This document shows, piece by piece, positions 15,795 to 25,020 of a stretch of 64,000 bases of DNA. The DNA comes from an uncultured Christensenella sp. (GTDB lineage: Bacteria; Bacillota; Clostridia; Christensenellales; Borkfalkiaceae). Each line of letters opens with the position of its first letter. Positions within the stretch are counted from its first letter, which is position 1. The notes beneath the pieces were generated by a model, which was not told the DNA's origin, made no database searches, and worked only from the letters and a program-made list of their open reading frames with translations. The DNA is taken from positions 427,857 through 491,856 of the forward strand of contig CAJTOY010000001.1 in the NCBI GenBank assembly GCA_910578195.1. Direction: 5' to 3'. Position numbers and translations under genes: made by a program.

Positions 15795-18218
15795 TTATAT
15801 CAGATTATCTGCAAGAACCGCATTTTCAGCAAGCTCGGGTTCAGATTCGTAATAGGTTATAAAGCTGTCGGCAAATATCAGCCCCCAATCTTTAACCGCA
15901 TTATCGACAATTCGGATAACAAGCTCGTCTCCTAAATAATCGGATAAATCGGCCTTGTACTGCACCATATTTGCAAGACAACTGCCTTTTAAATCGTTTA
16001 TATCTATACCGTTATCTTTGAATTCGGTATTGCCGAATTTAGCCACAACATTGTTTTGGGTCTTGTCGAAAATCTCTATATAGCAAAGTTCGGTGTTTGC
16101 GCCGCCGCCCAGCTTGAACGTAATCCAACCGCTGCCGCCGAGCGTAAAACTGCCGCTTTCCAAAGTGCCCGTCTGACTTTCTTCCCCTTTCCAGCCGTTG
16201 AAGAAATATTCGCCGTCCTTGTTAAACGGAAGCCCCTCGTTCCACCAAACGCTGTCGCTTGAAATTCCGCCTATGTTGCCGTTTAACGTCCAGCCTAATA
16301 AATCGCCTGTCTCGAAGTCTCCGTTATTAACCTGATAAATGTTGTCTTTACCGAGATATTCGAGTGTAAGCAAATCATTTGCGGTTATAGCTTTTTTAGG
16401 AACTGACTTTTCGGATTGGTAATAAGTGATAAAGCTGTCGGCAACCAAAAGCCCCCAATTATCCGTTGCGTTATCGGTAAGTTTCAGTTTTACCGTTCTG
16501 CCGATAAATTCGGAGAGGTCCGCTTTATACAAATTCATCGAGCCTTCGTTAAACGCGCTGTTATAATAACGCGTGAGCTCTTCGCCCGTTGCCGCGTCTA
16601 TGACCGAAAGATAGCAAAGCTTCGAATTTTTTCCGCCGCCCAGCATATAAGTTATCCAGCCCGAGCCGCCGACTTCGAATTCCGAACTCGTCAATGTTCC
16701 CGTATTGCCTTCAAGCTTCTGTCCGTCGTGTTCAAAACCCGTAAACAGATAATTGCCTTTTTTGTTATAAGGTCTGTCAAGCCACCAGCTTTCGCTTACG
16801 ACTCTTCCTATATTGCCCGTTATATCCCAGTCTGTTAAGTCGCCCGTTTCAAAACCGCCGTTCTTGACCTGATATATACTGTCGGGCATAATATCGGCTT
16901 CGTTATCGTTGACAGCCGCATAAGATTCCTTGTCATACCACACGGGCTTTTCTTCCCAATACGTCTTTACGCTGTCCAGAGTTATGCAACCAAGTTCGTC
17001 GCCCGAATTATTCTTATCTACGACCTCGATATACATCGTCTGTCCCAGATATTTGGAAAAATCCGCGTAGTACTGCACCATATTCAAAAGACGCATACCG
17101 TTTGCAACGAACGGAAACTGGAAATTCCAATATTTAAAGTTGGAAAATCTTGCGACTTCTATATCGTTGCCCGTATTTTTCAACATAAATCTGAGATACG
17201 TTTTACTGTTGTCGGAACAACCGCCCAGCTTCCAGCTTATATATCCCGAACCGCCGAGGACAAATTCAGACGAACGCATTACCCCCGTCGCCGACGGACG
17301 GTATTTTCCGTAGTGAAAATCGCCGTCGCGGGAATATGTGATATTTTCGTTCCACCAAACGCTTTCGGAATTGACTCCGTCATGAGAAAATGCGTCGCCT
17401 TCGACTATCGTCCAACCGGCAAGCGAACCCGTTTCGAAACCGCCGTTCTTTATTTCATACTGCGAAGGCGCGTCCGTATCCGAAACGTAATCGCGCACTT
17501 TCGTGAAGAATTCGCCCTCTTGCTGGGCGTCAGCGTATTCGCCTACTCTGATATCGTCCACGGCGAAATAACCGTAATAATAGCTTTCGTCGTTATCGAC
17601 TATGCGGATATATACCCTTTCGCCCGCATAAGCGGATAAATCCAGTGTGTATGCGCTGAAATTATCGGTATTGTATACTCCCGCGGCGTATTTGTCGGGA
17701 TTGACGTAATCTTCCGTATGCTCGATAAAATATTCGTTTGTCTGCTTTGCAAGAAGTTTGTCGTCCGACGAACGGTATATTCCCACGAAGCACAGCTTTT
17801 CTTTACTCTTTAATGCGGCATTTTCGCCCTTCCCTATCGTGAGCGCACCGCCGGCAAGCTTCATGCTGACCATGCCGTCCTCGGGAAGCACAAACTCGGT
17901 GGAACGTATCGCGCCGGTACGCGCGCCCGAATAAGCGCCGTCAAAGCCTTTTCCGCTGAGATACCAGTTCCCCGTTGCGTTGACGGGCAGTTGATTATGG
18001 TTGGCGTCGTTTTCATAGGTGAAAGTTCTGTCGGACATAACGCAATTGTCGTCGAACGCATTGCCGTATTCCACAGTCCAGCCGCTTAAATCCGCGCTTT
18101 CGAAGCCGCCGTTGACGGGACCTGCGGGAACTTCGCGCGGCGTGCTTGCACAAGCCGTACCTGCAACCGCAGCGCCAAAACATAATAAACTCAGCAAAGT
18201 TATAAGTGTTTTTCGCAT
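15795..18218 (-). CDS. Lipoprotein with four CBM-like modules, fructan operon
   Basis: 807 residues. The signal peptide ends at a Cys near residue 24 (VAGTACAS), probably lipidated. Four modules of about 190 residues each open with NGGFE/NGDFE...GW, near residues 37, 257, 456 and 643. They share internal motifs such as GSGWIT, KLGGG, YKADLS or similar, and a final ITYY strand. This is the same family as the modules in the neighbouring giant lipoprotein. No enzyme motif is visible. It is preceded by a very strong GGGGGG ribosome binding site and lies 11 bp from the preceding GH32 gene. I infer a surface fructan-binding protein working with the GH32 enzymes and the importer. Confidence 0.75.
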   Translation of the reverse strand: MRKTLITLLSLLCFGAAVAGTACASTPREVPAGPVNGGFESADLSGWTVEYGNAFDDNCVMSDRTFTYENDANHNQLPVNATGNWYLSGKGFDGAYSGARTGAIRSTEFVLPEDGMVSMKLAGGALTIGKGENAALKSKEKLCFVGIYRSSDDKLLAKQTNEYFIEHTEDYVNPDKYAAGVYNTDNFSAYTLDLSAYAGERVYIRIVDNDESYYYGYFAVDDIRVGEYADAQQEGEFFTKVRDYVSDTDAPSQYEIKNGGFETGSLAGWTIVEGDAFSHDGVNSESVWWNENITYSRDGDFHYGKYRPSATGVMRSSEFVLGGSGYISWKLGGCSDNSKTYLRFMLKNTGNDIEVARFSNFKYWNFQFPFVANGMRLLNMVQYYADFSKYLGQTMYIEVVDKNNSGDELGCITLDSVKTYWEEKPVWYDKESYAAVNDNEADIMPDSIYQVKNGGFETGDLTDWDITGNIGRVVSESWWLDRPYNKKGNYLFTGFEHDGQKLEGNTGTLTSSEFEVGGSGWITYMLGGGKNSKLCYLSVIDAATGEELTRYYNSAFNEGSMNLYKADLSEFIGRTVKLKLTDNATDNWGLLVADSFITYYQSEKSVPKKAITANDLLTLEYLGKDNIYQVNNGDFETGDLLGWTLNGNIGGISSDSVWWNEGLPFNKDGEYFFNGWKGEESQTGTLESGSFTLGGSGWITFKLGGGANTELCYIEIFDKTQNNVVAKFGNTEFKDNGIDINDLKGSCLANMVQYKADLSDYLGDELVIRIVDNAVKDWGLIFADSFITYYESEPELAENAVLADNLI

Positions 18219-18228
18219 ATTGCCCCCC

Positions 18229-20718
18229 TTAATCCCCTAAATTTCCGACATTGCCGTAATATGGCGGCGTTACCGTTTCCGAGTACGCGCTGCCCATTCG
18301 GTAAACTTCAAACGAGGTAAAACGTATTCCCGAATTGTTGTCGAATACTCTTAAATAATCCGAGTCGCCGTATTTTGGATAAACTCTTGTGGTAAAACTC
18401 ATTACTCCGTTTACATACACTTCAAGCATCGAGCGGTCCAGAAGAATTATTACGCTGAATTCGCGCGATGTGTTTTTCCAGGTATGGCTCGGAGTTTTTG
18501 AAACGTAATCCAAAAGGGAAGCCTTATTTCTCTCTATATATACTCCTTTTTCTGAAAAGCAAATATCCGTGCGCTCGGTCATAGTATCCACTGTATTGGG
18601 ATTGTAGCGGACGCTTATTCCGCCCGAATAAACTTCTGCGTTCGGTTCAAGCGTAAACGTTGCCCTTATTTCCAGCAAATCGCCCCGTATAGACGATATT
18701 TCCGAATTGAGCGCGTCCGCCGTTTTACCGTCGCCCGAATAGCTGTAAAGGGTTTCTTCTCTTACGCTTTCCAGCTCCTTTATGGGTTCGCGGATAACTT
18801 CGTTTCCGTTGTCCGCAAGCCACAGTTCGAGCGGAATTGCAAAGTTATGCGCCCAACCGGCGTCGTAATTTTGCGCCGTGCCCGCGTCCTTACCTTGCGC
18901 TATGGCGTAAATAACCGTTCTGCCTTGCTCGTATGCGGTTTTACCGGCGGCAATATCTTCTTCCGTAAGGAAGCAGAAACCGTTCTGACCCGTGTAGACT
19001 CCGCGCCCCATATCAAACAAGCGGGGCTTATGGTCGTCGGGAATGAAACGGCAGGTTTCTTTGTCAAACGTACCTATCCAGTAATAGCACTCCACGACGT
19101 ATCCGTCCACAGTGTATTGAGGACAGTCGAAAAGTATATATTTCGTCTTTGAACCGTCCTTTGTTGAAATGGGAAGCATTACAACACATTCCCAGTGCGC
19201 GCCTTGTTCGGGATAAAGTCCGTAATCGCACTCGTACAGATAGCCTCTGTATTCCCACTCGCGCATATCGGCGGACGTATACACGTTTGCAGACCCGCCT
19301 TTGCCCGGAATTGACGTGGAAACCATCATATAATATGTGCCGTCGTCGTACCATACGAAGGGGTCGCGGAACTGGTCGCGTTCGCCCTGCGAGTCGTCGG
19401 AGGGCTGAGTAATCACAACTTTATCTTCTACAATCCACTCTGTAAGATACGGGTCGTCGGGGTTTGCCGCATGGGCAAACGCCACATTCTGACCGCTCCA
19501 CGAGCTCGTGTTGGTTCCCGCCGTTATTACAAGCCACGGCGTGCCGTCGGGACCGATACAAGCGCCGCCCGTCCATACGCCTTCGGGGCATATGCCCGCC
19601 GTAGGAACGACGGCGTCCTTAACGTATTCCCAATGAATCATATCGTCGCTGACTATATGTCCCCAGCGTATTTGCGACCAATACGGTCCCGCGGGGTTAT
19701 GCTGGTAAAACACATGGTATTTGCCCTTGTAATAAAACGGCGAATGAGGTTCGTTCATCCAAACCGCGGGAGGCAATCCGTGATATTGCGGGCGGTATCT
19801 GTCGCCCTCGTAAACGGAGCTGTCAAGCGCAATATCCTTCCAGTCGAGCGCGGGATGCCCTTCAACTGCGTCGGTATCCGAATATATTTCTTTTATCTCT
19901 TTGGGTGAAAGCGAAGTATCGTAAACGTTAACTTCGTCCAGCAGTCCGCTTACAAGCTGACGGCTTATGCCGAATTCTTGTACGGGGTTTGTAAACCTGC
20001 CGATATATAAAGGGTCTTCCGAAGCGACTATACGGGTTTCCGCAAGCTCGGGAATAATAGACTCGTAAGAAGGCACGCCGTTATAAAACAGACCTATGTA
20101 TCCGGTTTTGCTGTCGAAGCTGACGGCTATGTGCGACCATTGGTACAGAGGGAGCGTGTTTACGGGGTCATAAAAAGCCCAAACGTAATCTTCGTCGGTT
20201 TCATTGTTGTGCAAAGCAAGCTGAATTCCCCAAAGTCCCAGTCTGCCGTAACCCAAAAGAAAACCTTCGCCCGCCTCCACGTTGCCTTTATTCATTACGG
20301 AAGTTAGTCTGGGATTGCCCGCCGCGTCCGAAACATCGCCGTAATTGGGAAGATTTTCAAACACCCTCGGAGCTACCCACGCCGAAAGCGTAATTGCCGA
20401 AGCGGGAGTTTTGAAATCTTTATTGGTTATGCTGTTTGAAAAGCCGTCCATATACAGCGCTTTTCCTTTTACGCCGGTTTTCCTTAAAGGGTCTGACGGC
20501 GCTTTGAAAATTTTGTCTGCGTTTTCCTCATTGAAAACGTAATTGATTTTATATTCTTTATTGCTTACGGCGTCTTTCGTCATGCTTCCGCTTTCTTCTT
20601 CGAATGAATAAGATAAAACCAGATTGTCGGCTTTTTCGGAATTTTTACAAGCGGTAGCCATTCCCAAACTGCTCAGGCACAACGCCGTAACGACTGCTAT
20701 TGCTTTTTTGAATTTCAT
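18229..20718 (-). CDS. Secreted GH32 fructanase with N-terminal LamG-like domain and altered nucleophile motif
   Basis: 829 residues from ATG 20718, chosen for its GAGGT ribosome binding site and the signal peptide that follows; the longer reading adds 21 unlike residues. Cys near residue 25 may be lipidated. A LamG/concanavalin-like domain spans about 30-255, and the GH32 five-blade propeller and sandwich span about 305-825. The usual WMNDPNG motif reads WMNEPHSP near residue 318, so the nucleophile Asp is Glu. The other two motifs, QFRDPF and WECVV, are intact. It should cut levan or inulin outside the cell, unless the change alters or abolishes activity. It sits between the permease and binding-lipoprotein genes. 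Confidence 0.85.
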   Translation of the reverse strand: MKFKKAIAVVTALCLSSLGMATACKNSEKADNLVLSYSFEEESGSMTKDAVSNKEYKINYVFNEENADKIFKAPSDPLRKTGVKGKALYMDGFSNSITNKDFKTPASAITLSAWVAPRVFENLPNYGDVSDAAGNPRLTSVMNKGNVEAGEGFLLGYGRLGLWGIQLALHNNETDEDYVWAFYDPVNTLPLYQWSHIAVSFDSKTGYIGLFYNGVPSYESIIPELAETRIVASEDPLYIGRFTNPVQEFGISRQLVSGLLDEVNVYDTSLSPKEIKEIYSDTDAVEGHPALDWKDIALDSSVYEGDRYRPQYHGLPPAVWMNEPHSPFYYKGKYHVFYQHNPAGPYWSQIRWGHIVSDDMIHWEYVKDAVVPTAGICPEGVWTGGACIGPDGTPWLVITAGTNTSSWSGQNVAFAHAANPDDPYLTEWIVEDKVVITQPSDDSQGERDQFRDPFVWYDDGTYYMMVSTSIPGKGGSANVYTSADMREWEYRGYLYECDYGLYPEQGAHWECVVMLPISTKDGSKTKYILFDCPQYTVDGYVVECYYWIGTFDKETCRFIPDDHKPRLFDMGRGVYTGQNGFCFLTEEDIAAGKTAYEQGRTVIYAIAQGKDAGTAQNYDAGWAHNFAIPLELWLADNGNEVIREPIKELESVREETLYSYSGDGKTADALNSEISSIRGDLLEIRATFTLEPNAEVYSGGISVRYNPNTVDTMTERTDICFSEKGVYIERNKASLLDYVSKTPSHTWKNTSREFSVIILLDRSMLEVYVNGVMSFTTRVYPKYGDSDYLRVFDNNSGIRFTSFEVYRMGSAYSETVTPPYYGNVGNLGD

Positions 20719-20725
20719 ATTAACC

Positions 20726-21652
20726 TCACATTTTAAGTCCCGCAGAACCGAAACCCTGAACAATGTATTTTTGCGCCGCAACGTAAATAATGAATATGGG
20801 TATACTCGTAATTACAAGCGAAGCCATTATTTCGCCCGTCGTGATGCCCTCCATGCTTTGAATTGTAGTCAAAGCGGCTTGTATGGGCATTAAGGGCCAC
20901 TCCCCCTCGCTTGCCTGAGGCAAAATCATTGACGGCCAGAGATAGTCGTTCCAAACTCCTATAAAGCAGAACACCGCAACGGTTGCGACAATTGGCTTTG
21001 AAAGCGGGAGTATAACTTTAAAGAAAATACCTAACGTACTCGACCCGTCCATGCGCGCCGCCTCCTCGTATTCCTTGGGGATACTCTGAAAAAACTGCAT
21101 GAACAGAAAAATATTGAATATGCTTATAGCCGACGGAAGTATTATGCCGAGTATCGATGCGGTTTGTTTGAGCCCGAGCATTATTTTAACTATCGAATAC
21201 AAAGGTATTATAGAGGTTTCCACGGGTACGATAATCAAAAAGATTATCAGCGCTGAAAACAGTCTTTTACCGGGGAAGTTCATTTTCGCCATAACGTATC
21301 CGGCTAAACCGTTCACGAGCACGTTAAGAACTATTACTATTACCGCATACAAAAAGCTGTTTAACGCGTATTTCCATATACTGTAATTCGTTAAAACACT
21401 TCCGTAGTTATCGAACATTGTGCCGAGATGCGCAAAATCGGGCAGAAACATCGCAAGACTGCCTGCGCTTTCCGCATACGCGGACTCGCTTTTTGTCGAA
21501 GTTGCAAGCATGTAAATTATAGGAAACAAAAATAACAGCGAAAGAACTATACCGCATAAGTAGTAAATAACTTCTTTGGTTATCCTTTTTCCCGTCATGC
21601 GATTGTTTAACGGGATTGTCTTACCGTCTACCGTCAATGTCTTTTCTTTCAT
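20726..21652 (-). CDS. Sugar ABC transporter permease (MalG/CUT1 type)
   Basis: 308 residues with about six transmembrane helices. The cytoplasmic EAA loop EEAARMDGSSTLGIFFKVIL, which contacts the ATPase, lies near residue 195. It forms the second half of the CUT1 channel with the permease encoded just upstream (1 bp apart). It imports oligofructans, as inferred from the surrounding GH32 enzymes and fructokinase. Confidence 0.92.
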   Translation of the reverse strand: MKEKTLTVDGKTIPLNNRMTGKRITKEVIYYLCGIVLSLLFLFPIIYMLATSTKSESAYAESAGSLAMFLPDFAHLGTMFDNYGSVLTNYSIWKYALNSFLYAVIVIVLNVLVNGLAGYVMAKMNFPGKRLFSALIIFLIIVPVETSIIPLYSIVKIMLGLKQTASILGIILPSAISIFNIFLFMQFFQSIPKEYEEAARMDGSSTLGIFFKVILPLSKPIVATVAVFCFIGVWNDYLWPSMILPQASEGEWPLMPIQAALTTIQSMEGITTGEIMASLVITSIPIFIIYVAAQKYIVQGFGSAGLKM

Positions 21653-21653
21653 T

Positions 21654-22625
21654 TTATTTCTCCCTGAACGCCCGACGCTGAATTAACGTAATGGTTCCTA
21701 TGACGATAGTCATAATGAGCGCTACCGCCGAAGAATAACCGACCCAGCGATATGTGTAGCCTTGCGTATACATATAATAGCTTAAAGTCACGGTATGGTC
21801 CTGATAGCCCGTCATTAACATAGGCTGCGTCATAATTCTGCACGCACCGATAAATACCGTAATTATTATGTATACGAAAGTCGAACGCAGTCCCGGCCAA
21901 GTTACGGTTTTAAATTTTTGCCATGCGTTTGCTCCGTCGAGAGACGCCGCTTCGTATAAATCGTTGCGTATATTCGATAAGCCCGACGTGAATATAAGCA
22001 TCTGAAAACCGCAACCCTGCCATGCGCTTAAAATTATAATGCAAAGCATTGCCGTTTTCGGGTCGCGCAGCCAGTCGTGCGGCTCCGCCCCGAACAGACC
22101 TAAAAACGAGTTCAGAAGTCCCGTTTCGGAAGGCGAGAGAATTTGCAGCCACAAAAACGAAGTTACGCTCAGCGATATTACAACGGGCGCAAAAAAGCAA
22201 ACCTTAAATATTTTTACTCCGCGGACTTTTCTGTTTGTAAACAGCGCAAGCCCCAACGCCATGCATATCTGCAAGGGCACTACGCCTACCACGAAAATAA
22301 GTGTATTTATTATTGCGTGATATAAAGTTCCTTTTTCGCCTATTTCCTTGAAAACGTTTGCAAAGTTATCTAAGCCGATAAAATTTATATCGTTCGGCGT
22401 CAACAGATAATAATCGGTAAACGCATAACCGAGCGAGTATAAAATAGGCAACAATATAAACAGAAATGCCAGCAGCACCGCGGGCAACAGCATTAAATAT
22501 GCTGTTGCCGACGAACGTATACGGTACTTTTGGTTTTTCTTTTTTGCCCTGACTATATCCCATACCGCAAGCCCTGCAAAGCCGGCGGCGAATATTGCCA
22601 GAATTATGAGAGTAGACCCCGTCAT
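21654..22625 (-). CDS. Sugar ABC transporter permease (MalF/CUT1 type)
   Basis: 323 residues. An extra N-terminal helix (about residues 3-23) precedes the standard six-helix core, as often seen in MalF-type subunits. The EAA loop EAASLDGANAWQKFKTV is near residue 220. A GGGGGAG ribosome binding site precedes it. It pairs with the downstream permease to form the membrane channel for the SBP encoded 12 bp upstream. Confidence 0.92.
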   Translation of the reverse strand: MTGSTLIILAIFAAGFAGLAVWDIVRAKKKNQKYRIRSSATAYLMLLPAVLLAFLFILLPILYSLGYAFTDYYLLTPNDINFIGLDNFANVFKEIGEKGTLYHAIINTLIFVVGVVPLQICMALGLALFTNRKVRGVKIFKVCFFAPVVISLSVTSFLWLQILSPSETGLLNSFLGLFGAEPHDWLRDPKTAMLCIIILSAWQGCGFQMLIFTSGLSNIRNDLYEAASLDGANAWQKFKTVTWPGLRSTFVYIIITVFIGACRIMTQPMLMTGYQDHTVTLSYYMYTQGYTYRWVGYSSAVALIMTIVIGTITLIQRRAFREK

Positions 22626-22637
22626 ATTTGCTCCCCC

Positions 22638-23945
22638 TTAACTTCTGTGAAGCTTGTTCATTTCCGATTGTAAAGTATTTGTCTGCGTATTGATAATTTC
22701 GGTCAGATTGCCGTCTTTGAGGCTGTAAATAATCTGATTGAAACAGGTCGAGAAAGTCGGATAAGCTACCGTTGCGGGACGGGCTTTGCCCGTTAACTGC
22801 AACTGTTTCAAAAGTACTTCTTCGGGTGAACCCGCAGCATAGTTCTTGTTCACGGATTTGCGCGCGGCAATCATACCCGTCGCGGTGGTTATCGCGTCCG
22901 AACTTTCAGTCGAAGTGAGCCAAAGCAACAACTCCTTTGCCGCCGATTTATCTTTGTGATGATTGTTGGTTATACCGTAACACCAGCTTCCGGTTGCGCT
23001 TGCCTTTGCCGTGCCCTGCGGATAGGGTAACAGTCCCCAGTCGTCGCGGCTTGCAAACGTTTCCTTATACTTATTTTCGATTTCGGGTATCGTCCAGCCC
23101 GAGGAAAGAAACATTCCCACTTTACCGGTGTAGAAATCGGTAGCACCTATGGAGTACGACGTGTAGCCTTCCGACACAAGGTCTTTCAAAAACTGAAAAC
23201 CGCTTTGCGTTGCGGAAGAATTGAAGTAACCCGTAGCGGTAAAGCCGTCCTCCGACGTAAACGAGCCGCCCGCCGCATAAATGAACGGATACAACAAATA
23301 TGTTGCGGTTTCGTCTTTGGTTGCGTCGAGGCGCATATCCACCGCGGTAGTACCTGCGTTTTTGAGCTTTGCGCAGACTTGCTTGAACTGGTCGAAAGTC
23401 CAGGGATTTTCCACCGTGTAAGAAGATACGTCTATATTCGCCGCCCTGAATATCTTTTTATTGTAATAGAAACCCGCGCTGGACTCCTGTATGGGCAGTC
23501 CGTAAAGCTTGCCGTCATACTTGTTGAGCGACAAAAAGTCGTCCTGAACGTCTTGCGAAACAAGCGAAGAAATATCGTAAAGCAATTTGGAATTTGCATA
23601 TGAAGCGCAATTAGGAGCGTCGAACGTTATTATATCCGGCAAAGTACCTTCAATCTGCTTGTTCAAAAGCTCCGTTTCATAGCCCGCCGCACCGGTCGTA
23701 CGCGCCTGATATGTAGCCGAGGCCTTGATTTTCTTGTCTTTGTAAGCGGTGTTAAAAGCGTCTATTCTCTTTTTGTAAGCCTGCCCCTCGGTTGATTTTT
23801 CGTCAACATGGAACATAATCTTTACGATTGTATTGCCCGAGCTGTCGACTTCTCCGTTATCGCCGCCGCCACCGCAAGCTGCAAATCCGCAAGCCATAAC
23901 CGTAGAAACTGCGAGCATTGAAATTGCCTTGAATAATTTTTTCAT
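22638..23945 (-). CDS. Extracellular sugar-binding lipoprotein of the fructan ABC transporter
   Basis: 435 residues, family 1 (CUT1) solute-binding protein. The signal peptide ends in the lipobox FAACGGGG, so it is tethered outside the membrane. The mature protein has the usual two-lobe layout, with typical segments ITFDAPN, GLPIQESSAGFYYNKK and KVGMFLSSGW. It should capture oligofructans and hand them to the two permeases. It is the first gene after lacI and is preceded by three hairpins and an AAGGAG ribosome binding site, a layout often associated with higher SBP expression than the rest of an operon. Confidence 0.92.
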   Translation of the reverse strand: MKKLFKAISMLAVSTVMACGFAACGGGGDNGEVDSSGNTIVKIMFHVDEKSTEGQAYKKRIDAFNTAYKDKKIKASATYQARTTGAAGYETELLNKQIEGTLPDIITFDAPNCASYANSKLLYDISSLVSQDVQDDFLSLNKYDGKLYGLPIQESSAGFYYNKKIFRAANIDVSSYTVENPWTFDQFKQVCAKLKNAGTTAVDMRLDATKDETATYLLYPFIYAAGGSFTSEDGFTATGYFNSSATQSGFQFLKDLVSEGYTSYSIGATDFYTGKVGMFLSSGWTIPEIENKYKETFASRDDWGLLPYPQGTAKASATGSWCYGITNNHHKDKSAAKELLLWLTSTESSDAITTATGMIAARKSVNKNYAAGSPEEVLLKQLQLTGKARPATVAYPTFSTCFNQIIYSLKDGNLTEIINTQTNTLQSEMNKLHRS

Positions 23946-23962
23946 ATTTTTTACTCCTTATC

Positions 23963-24039
23963 ACGGCAACCGCCGTTATTTACTATTAAATGTTTTTGTA
24001 TAGAGGGGACCTCTATACACGGGGGCATTGAAAATGCCC
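23963..24039 (-). promoter_or_regulatory. Three tandem hairpins between lacI and the SBP gene
   Basis: In transcript order: GGGCATT/AATGCCC (24039-24023), GTATAGAGG/CCTCTATAC (24018-23998) and ACGGC/GCCGT (23976-23963). None has a T run, so they are not clear terminators. They may mark an mRNA processing and stabilising site that raises SBP message. No good promoter is visible in the gap. Confidence 0.5.
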
Positions 24040-24048
24040 GAAAATTTT

Positions 24049-25020
24049 TTATTTTGTGGTTGCGCCTTTTACGAACGCAGTTTTAAGTTCAGTTCTTACT
24101 TTCACATTTTCGCCCTTGATTTTTTTTATCAAAAGTCTGACAACCTCGCGCGCCATCTCCTCAATGGGTTGCTCGACGCAGGTAAGCAAGCGGTTGTTGT
24201 TCCATTGTTTGAAGGCGCCGTCGTAAGATACAATCTGAATATCTTCCGGAATACGTTTACCTCTTTGCAACAATGCTTCATACAGCACCTGCGCCAGCGA
24301 ATAACCCGAAGCAAAAACTCCGTCAAGGTCGGAATAATTATCCAAAAATGCCGAAACAACAGCATTTTCTTCACCGTGCAGAATAACTTCGTTAACGGAC
24401 CGAACGGGCAAACCGTGTTTTTCCATTGTGTCTTTATACGCCCTTTCTCTTTCTAAAACCTCGGACGATACAATGGGTTTGGAACCTATATATCCTATAT
24501 TTTTACAACCCGCTTGAAGTAAGTACTCTATTGCGTTGCAAGTCGAATTATAGTTATCCGAAGTTACATAAGGAATTTCTTCGCTGAAACAGCGGTCTAT
24601 CGAAACTATGGGACAATCTTTAAGTTCCTTGCTGTCGTGCGCAAAATGCGTAACGAACACTGCCCCGTCAACCTCTCTGCGGTGAATTCTGTCTATTATG
24701 TCCGTTTCTTTCTGAACGCGCTGCTGGGAAGATACCAAAATCACGGAATAGCCGTATTTGTCCGCCTCGTCCTCTACATAGTAAGCTAATTTCGCAAAAA
24801 ACGGGTGGTTAATGACGGGAACGAGCAACGCTATTATACGCGTCTCGTTCTTACGCAGCTTTGCCGCCATTTTGTTAGGTGAAAACTGTAAAGTCGTCAT
24901 TGCGCTTTTTACTTTCTCGCGTGTAGCGGGTTTAACCGATTTCTCGTCGTTTATAACCCTTGAAACAGTGCCTATGCCGACGCCGGCAAACTCCGCCACG
25001 TCTTTAATCGTCGACGCCAT
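24049..25020 (-). CDS. LacI family transcriptional regulator of the fructan locus
   Basis: 323 residues. The N-terminal helix-turn-helix STIKDVAEFAGVGIGTVSRV and hinge are canonical, followed by a periplasmic-binding-protein-like sensor domain (about 60-320). The start overlaps the end of the upstream GH32 gene by 17 bp, with an AAGGAG ribosome binding site inside that gene. LacI proteins bind palindromes with a central CG, and such a site (TGGAAACGTTTCCA) lies next to the operon promoter at 32225-32244. The effector is probably fructose, sucrose or a fructo-oligosaccharide, which is inference. Confidence 0.92.
   Translation of the reverse strand: MASTIKDVAEFAGVGIGTVSRVINDEKSVKPATREKVKSAMTTLQFSPNKMAAKLRKNETRIIALLVPVINHPFFAKLAYYVEDEADKYGYSVILVSSQQRVQKETDIIDRIHRREVDGAVFVTHFAHDSKELKDCPIVSIDRCFSEEIPYVTSDNYNSTCNAIEYLLQAGCKNIGYIGSKPIVSSEVLERERAYKDTMEKHGLPVRSVNEVILHGEENAVVSAFLDNYSDLDGVFASGYSLAQVLYEALLQRGKRIPEDIQIVSYDGAFKQWNNNRLLTCVEQPIEEMAREVVRLLIKKIKGENVKVRTELKTAFVKGATTK

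Noticed and set aside
22347..22364. Second LacI operator (GAAAACGTTTGC) inside a permease gene
   Set aside because: Imperfect palindrome within coding sequence; similar AAACGTTT strings occur by chance elsewhere, for example in dnaE.
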